A DNA stretch of 64,000 nt from Cytophagales bacterium (GCA_004293815.1 RDZD01000008.1:1-64000); one strand, 5' to 3'; positions 27,576 to 36,815 are shown, numbered from the stretch's first letter. The notes: generated from the letters alone by a model not told the origin. Program-made: numbers and translations.

Positions 27576-27624
27576 GGCTTGCCGAAGTGGGGGAATTCAA
27601 AGCACAAATGTCCAATTTAGTACA
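27576..27624. repeat. Dispersed intergenic repeat, copy 2
   Basis: GGCTTGCCGAAGTGGGGGAA followed by a GCACAAATGTCCAATTTAGT-type tail matches 1174-1222. It lies between two minus-strand accessory genes. Confidence 0.55.
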
Positions 27625-27669
27625 CATTCTCCCAATTTGACAAGACCCCAGTTGCAGTAGGGCTTGTTT

Positions 27670-28176
27670 CTACTTGAATGTCTCATTGATATAGTTATCA
27701 AGTTGGTTGTTATTCGTCAACTTGATGAGTTTGTCCATTTCTTTGCTTTTACTCATTTCAATTCCTTTTTTGTAGACATTCATCATTGAAATTAGTCCCG
27801 CCTTTTTAGCAGAGAATTTGGTGGCAGTACCCTTATTCTCTAAAAAGTGTTTTGTATAACCCGCTAAATATAGCATCAATAGTTGTGCATTTTTACCATA
27901 AATTTTACCAAGTTGTTCGTTAATCTCAACACTAACTGTTGGACTACCAGTAACCCATTGTAAAAGAAATGCGTTTACTTGTTGTCTTTTTGAGGCTTCT
28001 TTGTCCAAGTCTGTTTCCTCAAGCCATTTTGCAGCATCAATTATTGCAGGCTCATACTTTACATAATCGTCCTTTGTTTTAAGTTCTACTTTTTGTGGGA
28101 CTTCAAACCTTGTTTGTGCTTGTACACTCAAAATACTTGTTAGTCCCAAAAACAGAGATAGCAAAAGTGTTTTCAT
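27670..28176 (-). CDS. Exported protein of unknown function
   Basis: I start at ATG 28176, giving a 168-residue protein with a good signal peptide (MKTLLLSLFLGLTSILSVQA); the 26 codons upstream add an implausible leader. The mature protein is helical (YEPAIIDAAKWLEETDLDKE, INEQLGKIYGKNAQLLMLYL) and ends NNQLDNYINETFK. I do not recognise a family. It belongs to the AT-rich accessory patch, between two dispersed repeat-bearing spacers. Confidence 0.7.
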   Translation of the reverse strand: MKTLLLSLFLGLTSILSVQAQTRFEVPQKVELKTKDDYVKYEPAIIDAAKWLEETDLDKEASKRQQVNAFLLQWVTGSPTVSVEINEQLGKIYGKNAQLLMLYLAGYTKHFLENKGTATKFSAKKAGLISMMNVYKKGIEMSKSKEMDKLIKLTNNNQLDNYINETFK

Positions 28177-28398
28177 TTTTGTGATAATTTTTAGGTTTTC
28201 AAATGTTTGAATTGAGGTTTGTACACTTACAGCCAGCTCATAAACATACGCCAATCACGTACATCTTTCACAATTATAATTAGTGCTTTTTAAAATCCCA
28301 AATAGATTTCAAGGTTTTTAAAGTGAGGTGTTTGTAGTTGTACTTGTTTTATCAATCAATTGCAAGTAGTACAAATATGAAAGTCCATTACCAAACAA

Positions 28399-28439
28399 AA
28401 AAGCTTCAAATGTAGTCTGAAAACTCATTTGAAGCTTTT
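28399..28439 (-). terminator. Intrinsic terminator of the 28462-29925 gene
   Basis: The arms AAAAGCTTCAAATG (28399-28412) and CATTTGAAGCTTTT (28426-28439) pair perfectly, with flanking A/T runs. It lies 22 bases past the stop of the minus-strand gene at 28462. Confidence 0.85.
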
Positions 28440-28461
28440 GTATAGGAGAGTAGGCTTAAAC

Positions 28462-29925
28462 TTACTCCTTTTTTGCTTTTTTGAGTTCTTGAGGGGTGCA
28501 AGGATAGCCAAACAGACATTTCTCTTTGATGGCTTTCTCTACTTCGCGTGGCACAAGCTTTTCCCAGCCTTTAGTACCCTGCGAAATCAAAGACAAAACA
28601 TTGTCAGAAAAAATGTGAAGCGTGTTTTTGTTATATGTTTTGATATCAGCAAGCCTCATGTTAGAAAGTAGATACTTATACAAGTCTTCTAAGTGCTTGG
28701 GTGTTTGGAAGTTCTGGCATGTCATCATGTCTGTTGTTCCCGGCATAACTGCTGGATAAACATACATCTTGACGTTTTGGCCGAAGAGCTTACCAAAAGC
28801 CTCCAATATTCCGCCATTAAGATTGGTATAAAATTTTTCTTGAAACACGTCCATGAGATTGAATACACCCAAAACTACGCCGATTTTCTTGCCACGTGTG
28901 AAGCGGGAGAGATAGTCAATAAGGCGATAGTATTCGTGGTAGTTAGATATCATCACGTGCTGCCCAAGAGAACAAAGAATGTCTACGCGATCCAGAAAAT
29001 CTCTTTCGTCAATTTCGCCAGCCTGCCCGCGAAGATTGGCCAGCGTGAGTTCTGATAGGATGAGTATCTTATCGGGTTCTACATCAGGCTCGTTGATAAA
29101 CATGTCTCGTCCACAACGCACCATATCCGTATTCACGTGTGTCACGGGGCGGAATCTGCCGCGGAGTGCCAAGATATTTTTCTTGTACAAGACATCAGCG
29201 GGCTGCATCACATTGCCATCGGGTCCGAAGATGGTAGCGTTTGTAAAACCAAACTTAACCAATTTTAAGCTAAAAATGCGGTTATCCACTTCTTTGAAGT
29301 CTGGCCCAGTGAGTCGGAACATGTCAATCTCTATGCGGTCGGAGGAAAGATTATCCATGAGAGATTGCAGCATCTTTTCGGGATCTGCCGAATGATAGTA
29401 GCAAGCATATATCATATTGACTCCCACAATGCCTATTACTTGACTTTGTAGGATCTTGTCGGAGTCTTTTAGCCAAACGTGTACAATAAGCTCATTGTGC
29501 TTGCCGCCTGGTGTAAGCTGAAAGCGGACTCCCAGCCAGCCTTGTCCTCGGTTTGTTTTCTTGAAGTTAATCACTTCTACGGTGTTGGCAAAGGCAAAGA
29601 AGTTGGTATCTGGTCTCTTGTCGGAGAGCCTCTGTTTTAGAAGTGTAAACTCTTTGCTGAGCATTTTGATACATCGTGGTTCACACACATACCTTTTGCT
29701 TGCTTCTGGGCCATAAATAGCGTCGCTAATGGTCATGTCATAGGCAGACATAGTTTTAGCAATAGTGCCAGAAGAAGCACCCGCTTTAAAGAACCACTCT
29801 GCTACTTCTTGTCCTGCACCTATTTCTGCAAAAGTTCCGTAGTTTTTGTGATCGAGGTTAATCCTGAGGGCTTTTTGTCGAGTGGTCAGGTTTTGTCCTT
29901 CACTCATCAATTCCAAATCGTCCAT
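28462..29925 (-). CDS. Conserved Bacteroidota protein of unknown function
   Basis: A 487-residue soluble protein with no signal peptide. An ATG at 29907 (MSEGQNLTTRQKALRINLDH) is an alternative and perhaps better start. Conserved-looking blocks are YGTFAEIGAGQEVAEWFFKA, GTIAKTMSAYDMTISDAIYG, VNMIYACYYHS and HVMISNYHEYYRLIDYLSRF. I know this protein as a widely conserved Bacteroidota family that databases often label TonB-dependent receptor or nicotinate-nucleotide adenylyltransferase. Neither label fits: there is no beta-barrel or export signal and no HxGH adenylyltransferase motif. It stands alone between terminators and spacers. Function unknown. Confidence 0.75.
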   Translation of the reverse strand: MDDLELMSEGQNLTTRQKALRINLDHKNYGTFAEIGAGQEVAEWFFKAGASSGTIAKTMSAYDMTISDAIYGPEASKRYVCEPRCIKMLSKEFTLLKQRLSDKRPDTNFFAFANTVEVINFKKTNRGQGWLGVRFQLTPGGKHNELIVHVWLKDSDKILQSQVIGIVGVNMIYACYYHSADPEKMLQSLMDNLSSDRIEIDMFRLTGPDFKEVDNRIFSLKLVKFGFTNATIFGPDGNVMQPADVLYKKNILALRGRFRPVTHVNTDMVRCGRDMFINEPDVEPDKILILSELTLANLRGQAGEIDERDFLDRVDILCSLGQHVMISNYHEYYRLIDYLSRFTRGKKIGVVLGVFNLMDVFQEKFYTNLNGGILEAFGKLFGQNVKMYVYPAVMPGTTDMMTCQNFQTPKHLEDLYKYLLSNMRLADIKTYNKNTLHIFSDNVLSLISQGTKGWEKLVPREVEKAIKEKCLFGYPCTPQELKKAKKE

Positions 29926-30212
29926 TGCGCCGTAGTTGTTTTAATCGTATGTTTTTTAAAAAAAAGATTGATATTTTTACTATAGTCAGCCCTAAGCTTG
30001 ATACTTGTAAAGTTTATTGCCTTTGAGCTTTTGTCCAAAGTTTTATGATAATTTTTTTAAAAACAATAGACAAAGACTATTTAATAAAATTTTATTTTAT
30101 GAAATGTGCAAATTTTAAGCCCAAAGGCTAGTTTTTTGTCTAAAAAACGAATCTTCTGTATAAAAATACGATAAATCGGTTAAATTTATCGTTGAACTTA
30201 TTTCTAAATGCA

Positions 30213-31994
30213 TCAATTGATTTGTACAATACTGCCCTTCACGACTGTTTGACCGCCAGAAGATAGTTCTGCTTGTGCGTTTCCAGCCATTTTGAGTTGA
30301 GTCTGTGCTTCGGCCTCAATCTTGAGGGACTTGGCCTTAAAACTCGTCTTGGCATCAATTTCTATATTCAGGCCGCTCATTTTGATATTGCCTTTGTTAG
30401 CTGTAATGTTTATATCCTTTGCGCTGTCTATGATAATTCCTGCCGAACTCATCTCTATTTTATTTTTGTGTTTGTCTTCGATTGTGATGCCTTTAGCGTT
30501 ATCCATCGTGATTGTATTGCCATCAGGCGTTGAAATCTCAATGATTTTGTCTTTGTCTTTGAACAAAAGTTTGAGCTTATTGACTGTACTAATGCCTTTA
30601 ATGGGGTTATCTTTAGCAGGCGGGATGGGCGGTGTGTGCTTTGAACCATAAATACTACCCAAAACCACGGCATAACGGGGGTCTTCATTCAAAAATGCGA
30701 CAATAACTTCGTCGTTTATTTCAGGAAAAAAGCCTATTCCTGCATTATTTGAGGCATAAAAATTGGCAAATCTTGCCCAGACGTAGGCGGTGTCGCCCAG
30801 AAGAGGCAGCATGACTTTAACTTTATAGCTCCCGTCGGGATCTTCGTGTATGTTGGCCACCACACCCGAGTGCATTCCCTTGAGTGCAGGCATCAGCGCG
30901 GCAGCGTCTGGCGGCTGTACGTTGGGTAGCTCCTCTACGAACCACTCAAAATCAAGCCCAAGCTGGGCCTCTGTTATCCAAGTACCATCTTCTAAGCGTT
31001 GCGTGACAGCACCTACATAGCATGTGCCATTTAAGCGATCGCCCAAGCCTTCTAACTCGACCATACTCCCAGGCTTTACAGAGGCATTGCCAGGGAAGCT
31101 GACTTTGCCTTTTACTTTTGACAGCTCTGCTTTTAGCAATTTGCCTGAAGCCCATTTGGACAGCTCAGATTGCGTTAGGCCAGCTGAAGTACGCATTTCA
31201 TACTGCGAAAGCCCTAATACCCCCGCCAACTTGCTAGAAGTCAGATTTCCTGGCGTTGTGGGGCCTGTACTCTGAGAGTCGCCAGAGAGATTGGCCTGCG
31301 TGGCAGTATCCCAAGAAAAAGCTTTGGCTTTTTTGATTTGAGTTCGTGCATCTACCTCAATGTGCATATCTAAAATACTATCGCCAAAGCATAACTTGCA
31401 AATAGCTGAAGCAGAGGTTTGTGGTTCTTTTACAGTAACCTTTCCGTCATCCACTACCACAACAAAGCCATTAGCTTCTGCTCGCATCATGGTTAAATCC
31501 CAGTCCGAAATCTGATGTTGTATAAAAAAAGGATGAGCAATGCTTAAAGAACCCACATAAGGTGTCAGCCCATTGTCGCCTATAAGTTTTTTGATAATGG
31601 CATCGTCGGTCTTTTTTTCAAAAAATGCGTTTTTACGCCCCATAGTCATTTTTATGGCCTTGTCGCGGCAGTCAATACTTATTGCAGCCTTGTTTTGGTA
31701 TACCCTTACACCGTGCTTAACGATGATACCTTTAAAAATGGTCTTCTCTGTAGAATGGTAACCAAGCTTGATTTCTACATCGTTACCAGGAACAAAGGTA
31801 GAGGCATTACTCAAAGGAAAAGTACCTTCGGAGGGGCCTGCATCAGCAATGATGATTCTGGCTGAAGGAATCTTGCCCACGGCTTTGTGGGTTTCTACAA
31901 ACAAAATCTCCATGCTGCTCTCCACAGCTTTACCAGCCACTGAAATAGTGAAAGTAACAAGACCAATATCAGAAGTTACAGGTGCGCTAGGCAT
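30213..31994 (-). CDS. VgrG/Afp8-like spike protein of a contractile injection system
   Basis: A 593-residue Vgr-family protein. Residues about 1-350 are gp27-like, including HPFFIQHQISDWDLTMMRAE and NGFVVVVDDGK. Residues about 372-462 are the gp5-type OB fold (SGVVANIHEDPDGSYKVKVM, GIGFFPEINDEVIVAFLNED, VVLGSIYGSKHTPP). The C-terminal 130 residues are a repetitive beta-helix needle (NTITMDNAKGITIEDKHKNK, IIIDSAKDINITANKGNIKM). This is the trimeric tip on which the tail tube sits, as in Afp8/Pvc8 or T6SS VgrG. There is no PAAR motif and no toxin fused at the C-terminus. No sheath, baseplate or ATPase gene is adjacent. Confidence 0.9.
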   Translation of the reverse strand: MPSAPVTSDIGLVTFTISVAGKAVESSMEILFVETHKAVGKIPSARIIIADAGPSEGTFPLSNASTFVPGNDVEIKLGYHSTEKTIFKGIIVKHGVRVYQNKAAISIDCRDKAIKMTMGRKNAFFEKKTDDAIIKKLIGDNGLTPYVGSLSIAHPFFIQHQISDWDLTMMRAEANGFVVVVDDGKVTVKEPQTSASAICKLCFGDSILDMHIEVDARTQIKKAKAFSWDTATQANLSGDSQSTGPTTPGNLTSSKLAGVLGLSQYEMRTSAGLTQSELSKWASGKLLKAELSKVKGKVSFPGNASVKPGSMVELEGLGDRLNGTCYVGAVTQRLEDGTWITEAQLGLDFEWFVEELPNVQPPDAAALMPALKGMHSGVVANIHEDPDGSYKVKVMLPLLGDTAYVWARFANFYASNNAGIGFFPEINDEVIVAFLNEDPRYAVVLGSIYGSKHTPPIPPAKDNPIKGISTVNKLKLLFKDKDKIIEISTPDGNTITMDNAKGITIEDKHKNKIEMSSAGIIIDSAKDINITANKGNIKMSGLNIEIDAKTSFKAKSLKIEAEAQTQLKMAGNAQAELSSGGQTVVKGSIVQIN

Positions 31995-32171
31995 GAAATG
32001 GTTCGCGTTAGTGGGTTGACTCTATAACAAAGAATATTGGCAATAAAACACAATTTTGGGATACAAACAAAGCTTTGGCGTTATTTTCTGAGGGAATCTG
32101 AAATCACCTTGTTGTAGCATTACCTCCTTGCACCAGCTGAGAAAATAAAATTAGAAAAATTTTGATTATTA

Positions 32172-32203
32172 TTTGTATTTAGACTTAATCTAAATTAGCT
32201 TTG
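32172..32203 (+). promoter_or_regulatory. Promoter of the DUF4856 gene with an embedded operator-like palindrome
   Basis: TTTG (32172-32175), a 20-base spacer and TAGCTTTG (32196-32203) match the Bacteroidota promoter pattern exactly. The spacer holds ATTTAGACTTAATCTAAAT (32177-32195), a palindrome with 7-base arms ATTTAGA/TCTAAAT. A repressor here would block RNA polymerase. The form TTAGn7CTAA recalls DtxR/IdeR-type metal regulators, and a related sequence lies in the imelysin promoter at 60320-60351. Confidence 0.75.
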
Positions 32204-32241
32204 TTTCATCAATTCATCTTTTACTAAACAATTTGCTTGAT

Positions 32242-33372
32242 ATGCAATACTTTAAATCCTTTTTAGCAACATTTGTTGTTCTCTCATTTTTCTTTTCCTG
32301 CAGCCAAGACGACGACAAAGCTCCACTTAATATTCCTACAACGTTTAATGCTAACAACTACACCACGCAAACTACTGTGCAGGCAGGCGTGAGAAGTAGT
32401 TTAGCAGCTCTGACCGATGCCATGAAAACAGGCCGTAAATCAGGTGTGCTAGTGGAGTTGACAAAATTACAGGCGTTGAAAAATGCGGGCACGCCTTCAT
32501 TGACTGCGCTCAGCACCGCGTACTACAATGGCGTTGTGGATAAAGCTCTCGTTACTTTAGCGGCATCTAGTGGAAATATATTTGATCCTAGTACAGCTCC
32601 TAGTGGTTCAGGGGGTGTTTTTGGGGAAGGCAGCAGCACCTACCTTTTTGACAAAAACGGCTTGGAACAAGAACAGGTAGTAGAGAAAGGACTTTTTGCA
32701 GCAGCTCTCTATAACCATTTTATCACCCTCAAAGGTCAGCCAATGTCTGAAAGTGTCGTTAATCAGATGGTTTGTATCTATGGTGCGCACCCTAATTTTC
32801 CGAATACCAACACCAAAGACAAAACTCCTACGCCTGACCAGTTCCTAGCTCTCTACGCTGCTCGCCGTGATAAAAACGACGGAAAAGGCTTTTATACAAG
32901 TATTCGCGATGCCTTCATAAAAGCTCAAGCAGCAGCTCTAGCTGGTTCAGACTATCAAGATGATTATAAAGCGGCTATCAGCAGCATACAAGACAATATT
33001 GAAAAGTCGCAAATGGCTACGGTTATCAACTATTGTTTTTTTGCAGTAGATAAGCTCAAAGCTACCAGTCCTAGCGTAGCAGACAGAGCGGCTGCTCTCC
33101 ATGCTTATGGTGAAGCCATTGGCTTTTTGCACGGATGGCGTACGCTTCCTGCTGCCGAAAAGCGTATCACAGACGCTCAGATTGATGAGTTGCTCGTTTT
33201 GCTCAAAGCACCTGTCATGGGCGAGCCTCAATCCTATCTTTTCTTAACCAAATCGTTTGAGACACTGCCCGATCTTTTGAAGGTAAGCGATAAGCTTCAA
33301 GCTATTTATAGCTTTACGCCAGAACAAATGACTGACTTCCGCAATAATTGGATTGCTGTGCAAGGCAGATAA
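32242..33372 (+). CDS. DUF4856 family lipoprotein
   Basis: Start taken at ATG 32242 (376 residues), three codons after a TTG that opens the frame. The signal peptide ends in a lipobox, FFFSC, with Cys20 as the lipidated residue, so the protein is outer-membrane or periplasm anchored. The mature part begins PLNIPTTFNANNYTTQTTVQ, typical of DUF4856. It continues as an all-helical domain (KNGLEQEQVVEKGLFAAALY, AAALHAYGEAIGFLHGWRTL). DUF4856 genes often accompany imelysin and di-heme oxidoreductase genes in Bacteroidota; here those lie 25 kb away but share an operator motif. A metal-uptake role is likely by association only. Confidence 0.85.
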   Translation: MQYFKSFLATFVVLSFFFSCSQDDDKAPLNIPTTFNANNYTTQTTVQAGVRSSLAALTDAMKTGRKSGVLVELTKLQALKNAGTPSLTALSTAYYNGVVDKALVTLAASSGNIFDPSTAPSGSGGVFGEGSSTYLFDKNGLEQEQVVEKGLFAAALYNHFITLKGQPMSESVVNQMVCIYGAHPNFPNTNTKDKTPTPDQFLALYAARRDKNDGKGFYTSIRDAFIKAQAAALAGSDYQDDYKAAISSIQDNIEKSQMATVINYCFFAVDKLKATSPSVADRAAALHAYGEAIGFLHGWRTLPAAEKRITDAQIDELLVLLKAPVMGEPQSYLFLTKSFETLPDLLKVSDKLQAIYSFTPEQMTDFRNNWIAVQGR

Positions 33373-33407
33373 CAAGAAGTTCGGCAAGATAAATTTTTGA
33401 CTTTTTT

Positions 33408-33439
33408 TTTGGTGTTTGCCCTCTTTTTAGCTACTTTTG
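33408..33439 (+). promoter_or_regulatory. Promoter of tRNA-Leu
   Basis: TTTG (33408-33411), 20-base spacer, TACTTTTG (33432-33439), 23 bases before the tRNA. A perfect fit to the Bacteroidota housekeeping promoter. Confidence 0.8.
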
Positions 33440-33462
33440 CGTGCTTTAAATGAAAAAGCCAT

Positions 33463-33546
33463 GCCGAAGTGGTGAAACTGGTAGACACGCGCGTTTCAGG
33501 GGCGCGTGCACGTGAGTGCATGCGAGTTCGAGTCTCGCCTTCGGCA
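33463..33546 (+). tRNA. tRNA-Leu (anticodon CAG)
   Basis: An 84-base class II tRNA. The acceptor arm GCCGAAG (33463-33469) pairs with CTTCGGC (33539-33545), with A as discriminator. The anticodon loop TTTCAGG gives CAG. A long variable arm (about GTGCACGTGAGTGCAT) and a T-arm GCGAGTTCGAGTCTCGC follow. CCA is not encoded. Confidence 0.95.
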
Positions 33547-33558
33547 CTTGCTTAATTT

Positions 33559-33590
33559 GAGGTTGGTTCTTTGAGCCAACCTCTTTTTTT
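33559..33590 (+). terminator. Intrinsic terminator after tRNA-Leu
   Basis: The arms GAGGTTGG (33559-33566) and CCAACCTC (33576-33583) are followed by seven T. Confidence 0.88.
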
Positions 33591-33618
33591 ATGCAATAAG
33601 GTATTCATCACTGAAAAG

Positions 33619-33657
33619 CAAAAGAGAGAGATTATTTGCATAACCTCTCTCTCTTTT
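33619..33657 (-). terminator. Intrinsic terminator after tig
   Basis: An AAAAGAGAGAG arm starting near 33620 pairs with CTCTCTCTTTT ending at 33657. It lies just beyond the stop of the minus-strand trigger factor gene at 33686. Confidence 0.7.
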
Positions 33658-33685
33658 AACAAACGGATAAAGTAGAATCCTTGTT

Positions 33686-35146
33686 TTAGTCTTGCTGAAC
33701 AGCTTCAGAAAGCTCTGCCAGAGCTGCTTCCTCTGCTTCACGGCGCTTTTCACGTATAGCAAATATTTCATTACGTACTTTAAAGCTGTAAGGCAAAGTT
33801 GCACCTAAAAGTCCTTCAGAACGAAGCTTGGACAACACCAGTGTGTTTGTTGCTTCTAAGCGAGCACGATAGGTGATAATCTCTAAAAGTTCTTTGTTGC
33901 GGTTAGAAAGCTCTTGTGTCAGATAAGGCAAGAACTGTTGATAGTTGGCATCGGTAATAAATTCTGGTGGAAAGCCCATATTGACGGCCAACATTTTGGC
34001 TAAGTGCAACTGGTATGTAGCATCATCGAGCACAATATCAAGCATTTCAGCCACCGCATTTTTTACAAGCCCTTCTTTAACACCGCGCTTGAACTTGAAT
34101 ATTTCGGCTTTCATATTGGTCTCCTGAGCTTCGGCTACCTGCTCTAGGTGCAGCTGAGAATACTCTTCCGAAATATCTACATCGACAACTTCTTTGAGGA
34201 CTTCGAATAAGTCTTCAGCCACCACAAAATCGATATCTTGCTTGATATATTTGAGGCTTTCTTGGGTAATATTTTCAATAGCGGCATCGCGTGTGCTCAC
34301 ACCTTCGCCATAGTTGTTGATAAGAATATCTTTAATAGATTCAGGAACAACCACATTTAAGATTGCACTTACTTCAAAAGTACATGATTTAGGTGCGCCT
34401 TGGGCATAAAAATTGCGTGGAATACGCAGTTTATATTCCAACAAATCACCATCGCCAAAATAAGTGGGAACATCTAATTCACATGACTCGCCTATTTTAA
34501 GGTCAAGTAAAGGTTTTTGTTCTGGCTCAGACAAGGTTGGCATGTAAAACGCTACCTGTGCACTGTGGTTATAAGGCTCAGCTATTTTTACTACGCCACG
34601 TACCAAGGATGCACTGTTTACAGGATTTTCAGAAGGCGTGCTGTCGTATGAAAACGCCAAATTTTGTTCATATTGCGCCTCAATGATGCGCTTGTCTATA
34701 ACTGGTTCATAGTCTTTGACACGTGTAAAGACAGACTTGTCAATCTTAATTTCAGGACGCAAAGCAAACATGAATTCGTAGTGAACACCATCTTTACTAC
34801 TAAACTCCATGCGTGAATTTTTCTTGACTAAGACCGGATTGTTATTCAAAAAATAGCCTTTGGGTTGAGCTTTTATAAACTCATTTAATTCTTTGGAAAT
34901 AATATTGTCCACGACGTCTACATAAACAGACATACCAAGCATTTTTTTAACCAAAGGAAGCGGGGCTTTGCCAGGACGAAATCCATTGATATTGACTTTT
35001 TTGCGGTACTCTTCGGTCTTCTTGGTAACGGCTGGCGCATAATCGCTTTCTTTCAAGCTGATAGTCCAAGTGGCCGTTTGATTGTCTTTTGCTACAAAAT
35101 TAGTTTCCAATGTCTTGTATTTTAGAAGTTTAAACAACGTACTCAT
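33686..35146 (-). CDS. tig: Trigger factor
   Basis: A 486-residue ribosome-associated chaperone. The N-terminal ribosome-binding domain holds the signature NGFRPGKAPLPLVKKMLG (about residues 53-70). Residues about 150-240 correspond to the FKBP-like PPIase domain, here strongly diverged. The rest is the helical chaperone arm domain (EVAEAQETNMKAEIFKFKRG, LTQELSNRNKELLEIITYRA). Trigger factor binds nascent chains at the ribosome exit. The C-terminus is longer than in E. coli, as in other Bacteroidota. It has its own promoter and is not next to clpP/clpX in this window. Confidence 0.93.
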   Translation of the reverse strand: MSTLFKLLKYKTLETNFVAKDNQTATWTISLKESDYAPAVTKKTEEYRKKVNINGFRPGKAPLPLVKKMLGMSVYVDVVDNIISKELNEFIKAQPKGYFLNNNPVLVKKNSRMEFSSKDGVHYEFMFALRPEIKIDKSVFTRVKDYEPVIDKRIIEAQYEQNLAFSYDSTPSENPVNSASLVRGVVKIAEPYNHSAQVAFYMPTLSEPEQKPLLDLKIGESCELDVPTYFGDGDLLEYKLRIPRNFYAQGAPKSCTFEVSAILNVVVPESIKDILINNYGEGVSTRDAAIENITQESLKYIKQDIDFVVAEDLFEVLKEVVDVDISEEYSQLHLEQVAEAQETNMKAEIFKFKRGVKEGLVKNAVAEMLDIVLDDATYQLHLAKMLAVNMGFPPEFITDANYQQFLPYLTQELSNRNKELLEIITYRARLEATNTLVLSKLRSEGLLGATLPYSFKVRNEIFAIREKRREAEEAALAELSEAVQQD

Positions 35147-35157
35147 TCAATTTTGCG

Positions 35158-35189
35158 CAAAGATACAGAGTTGTAAACGAAGAGCCAAA
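35158..35189 (-). promoter_or_regulatory. Promoter of tig
   Basis: On the minus strand: TTTG (35189-35186), 20-base spacer, TATCTTTG (35165-35158). The predicted start of transcription is very near the ATG, so the leader is short. Confidence 0.78.
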
Positions 35190-35378
35190 CAAAACGCAAA
35201 ATATTAACGAATTATGTCTATAGCAAACAGAGGCTTAAACCCGAATGATAGATTATTTGTACAGAACGTAGGTATTTAGGATATAGCGTGCTAAAACAAT
35301 GGATGCTATTTAGCAGCAACAAGTACCAATTTGTTGCGATATTAAAATTTTCAATACAACAGTTGGTATCACAAAAAG

Positions 35379-36575
35379 CTATTTGATACTATCATGTAGC
35401 GCAGGAAAACGATCTATAATTCGTTCTCTATCAAGGTTTTCTTTATCTCTCTGTCGCTTTTTGAAGAGAGCATATTCTGGACTCTGTTTAAACATCCAAA
35501 AATCCACCCGTTTCTTCATACGCTGTTGGGCTTTGATAAACTCAGGATTCTTAGGGTTTTGTGCAAGAGCTGTGGCATAATATCGTTCTGAAAGTACAAC
35601 GTTTCTGAAGTACTTTTCATGGATAAAGCCCATGTAGTAATGAGCAGGCGTGAGCTTGGGGTTATGGCGCAGAGCCAAAAGAAAAAGCGTTTGTGCGCGT
35701 GAAATAAACTTTTTGTTCAAATAGTAAACGCTTGCTTGAAAAGCTGCGCGCCAATGTGTGCTATCAAGCTTGAGCACCGTTTCAAAGCACATGGCAGAGG
35801 TGTCAAATCGGTTAAGCAATCTAAGATTCATACCCAGCTCAAAGAGCAAGTCCGCATCTTTTCCTGTAAGCTTCATGGCTTTGTATATAAGCTTATTAGC
35901 ATGCTTGTATTTGCCAAAAGAAGAAAAAGACTGAACGATTTCCAAATGAGAAGGCTTATGTGCAGGGTCTTTTGCTAATACCTTTTGAAGATAGGAAAAT
36001 GCCCTTCCTGTATCTTGCAATTGTCTATATATAGCCCCTTTGTAATAAAGTATCTCTTTGTCTTCAGGAAAAAACCGCTCTACTTTATCTACATTAACCA
36101 ACGCATTTTTGTAGTCTTTAAATTCAAACTGTGTTTTGGCTAAAGTGCGATAAAAGGATAATTGCCCAGACGCTATTTTTTCTGCTTTTGCAGCAACTTT
36201 GAGAGCGTCTTTTGGCTTTTTATCACTATAATAAAGCAGCGTGAGCAAAAAGTAAGCTTCAGAAAACTTGGGATTTAGACTTATGCATGTGTTGGCATCG
36301 CTGATAGCGGCTGCATACCATTTTTTGCGGTCATAAAGCTTTGCCCTTTGATAATAAAGCTCAGCCACTTGAGGACGGTCAGAAATGTACTCCGAAAGTT
36401 GTTCTATTTGTAGCTCAAGATTGGTATTTTGAGCATTAGGTTCTGGCGGTACGGTTGTTTTGGGCGTGAGATCAAGCTTACAAGCACTCACAAACATCAT
36501 GATACAGAGCAAAGATAGAACGCTGCAAATAGGGTGCCTTAAGAAGACTAAACAAAAACGCCAGAATAAACGCAT
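35379..36575 (-). CDS. TPR-repeat lipoprotein
   Basis: A 398-residue protein with a long N-terminal hydrophobic region ending in the lipobox FVSAC (Cys32), then PKTTVPPEPNAQNTNLELQI. Residues about 55-370 contain about nine TPRs, seen as AELYYQRAKLYDRKKWYAAA, SEAYFLLTLLYYSDKKPKDA, KEILYYKGAIYRQLQDTGRA and THWRAAFQASVYYLNKKFIS. The C-terminus is highly charged (KKRQRDKENLDRERIIDRFP). TPR lipoproteins in Bacteroidota serve as scaffolds of envelope complexes. It starts 22 bases after a 57-residue lipoprotein gene and is the last of four co-directional lipoprotein genes. Confidence 0.85.
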   Translation of the reverse strand: MRLFWRFCLVFLRHPICSVLSLLCIMMFVSACKLDLTPKTTVPPEPNAQNTNLELQIEQLSEYISDRPQVAELYYQRAKLYDRKKWYAAAISDANTCISLNPKFSEAYFLLTLLYYSDKKPKDALKVAAKAEKIASGQLSFYRTLAKTQFEFKDYKNALVNVDKVERFFPEDKEILYYKGAIYRQLQDTGRAFSYLQKVLAKDPAHKPSHLEIVQSFSSFGKYKHANKLIYKAMKLTGKDADLLFELGMNLRLLNRFDTSAMCFETVLKLDSTHWRAAFQASVYYLNKKFISRAQTLFLLALRHNPKLTPAHYYMGFIHEKYFRNVVLSERYYATALAQNPKNPEFIKAQQRMKKRVDFWMFKQSPEYALFKKRQRDKENLDRERIIDRFPALHDSIK

Positions 36576-36597
36576 AGAAAACGATGCAAATCAAACT

Positions 36598-36771
36598 CTA
36601 ACAGTCCTTAACAGGACAAGGGATAGGCTTGTGTCTTGATAACTTTTTGTGTTTATGTTTTTGCGGCTTATGAGAAGTTTGACAAGCGGTCGCAAAGGTA
36701 CAAGAACAAACCAGTATCAGCAAAAGCATTAGACGCAACTTTTCAAAACAACTTTTTAAACGCGGGCGCAT
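36598..36771 (-). CDS. Tiny lipoprotein, 57 residues (third of a run)
   Basis: I read ATG 36771 to TAG 36598: MRPRLKSCFEKLRLMLLLIL then VCSCTFATACQTSHKPQKHK and a lysine/histidine-rich tail ending PCPVKDC. The hydrophobic core is followed by possible lipobox cysteines (VCSC or ATAC). The mature part would be only about 30 residues and strongly basic. It lies 22 bases upstream of the TPR lipoprotein gene and 44 bases downstream of the 48-residue lipoprotein gene, so all are probably co-transcribed. I know no family for it. Confidence 0.6.
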   Translation of the reverse strand: MRPRLKSCFEKLRLMLLLILVCSCTFATACQTSHKPQKHKHKKLSRHKPIPCPVKDC

Positions 36772-36815
36772 AGCTTGATGAGTTTAAGGCAATCAGAAAC
36801 AGTTTTTGAGATGAA

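Noticed and set aside
27541-27627. N-terminal extension of the propeller gene to 27627
   Set aside because: The extra 29 codons coincide with the dispersed repeat at 27576-27624, and a good signal peptide starts at the ATG at 27540.
28462-29925. Label as TonB-dependent receptor or nicotinate-nucleotide adenylyltransferase
   Set aside because: No signal peptide or barrel and no HxGH nucleotidyltransferase motif; better left as a conserved protein of unknown function.
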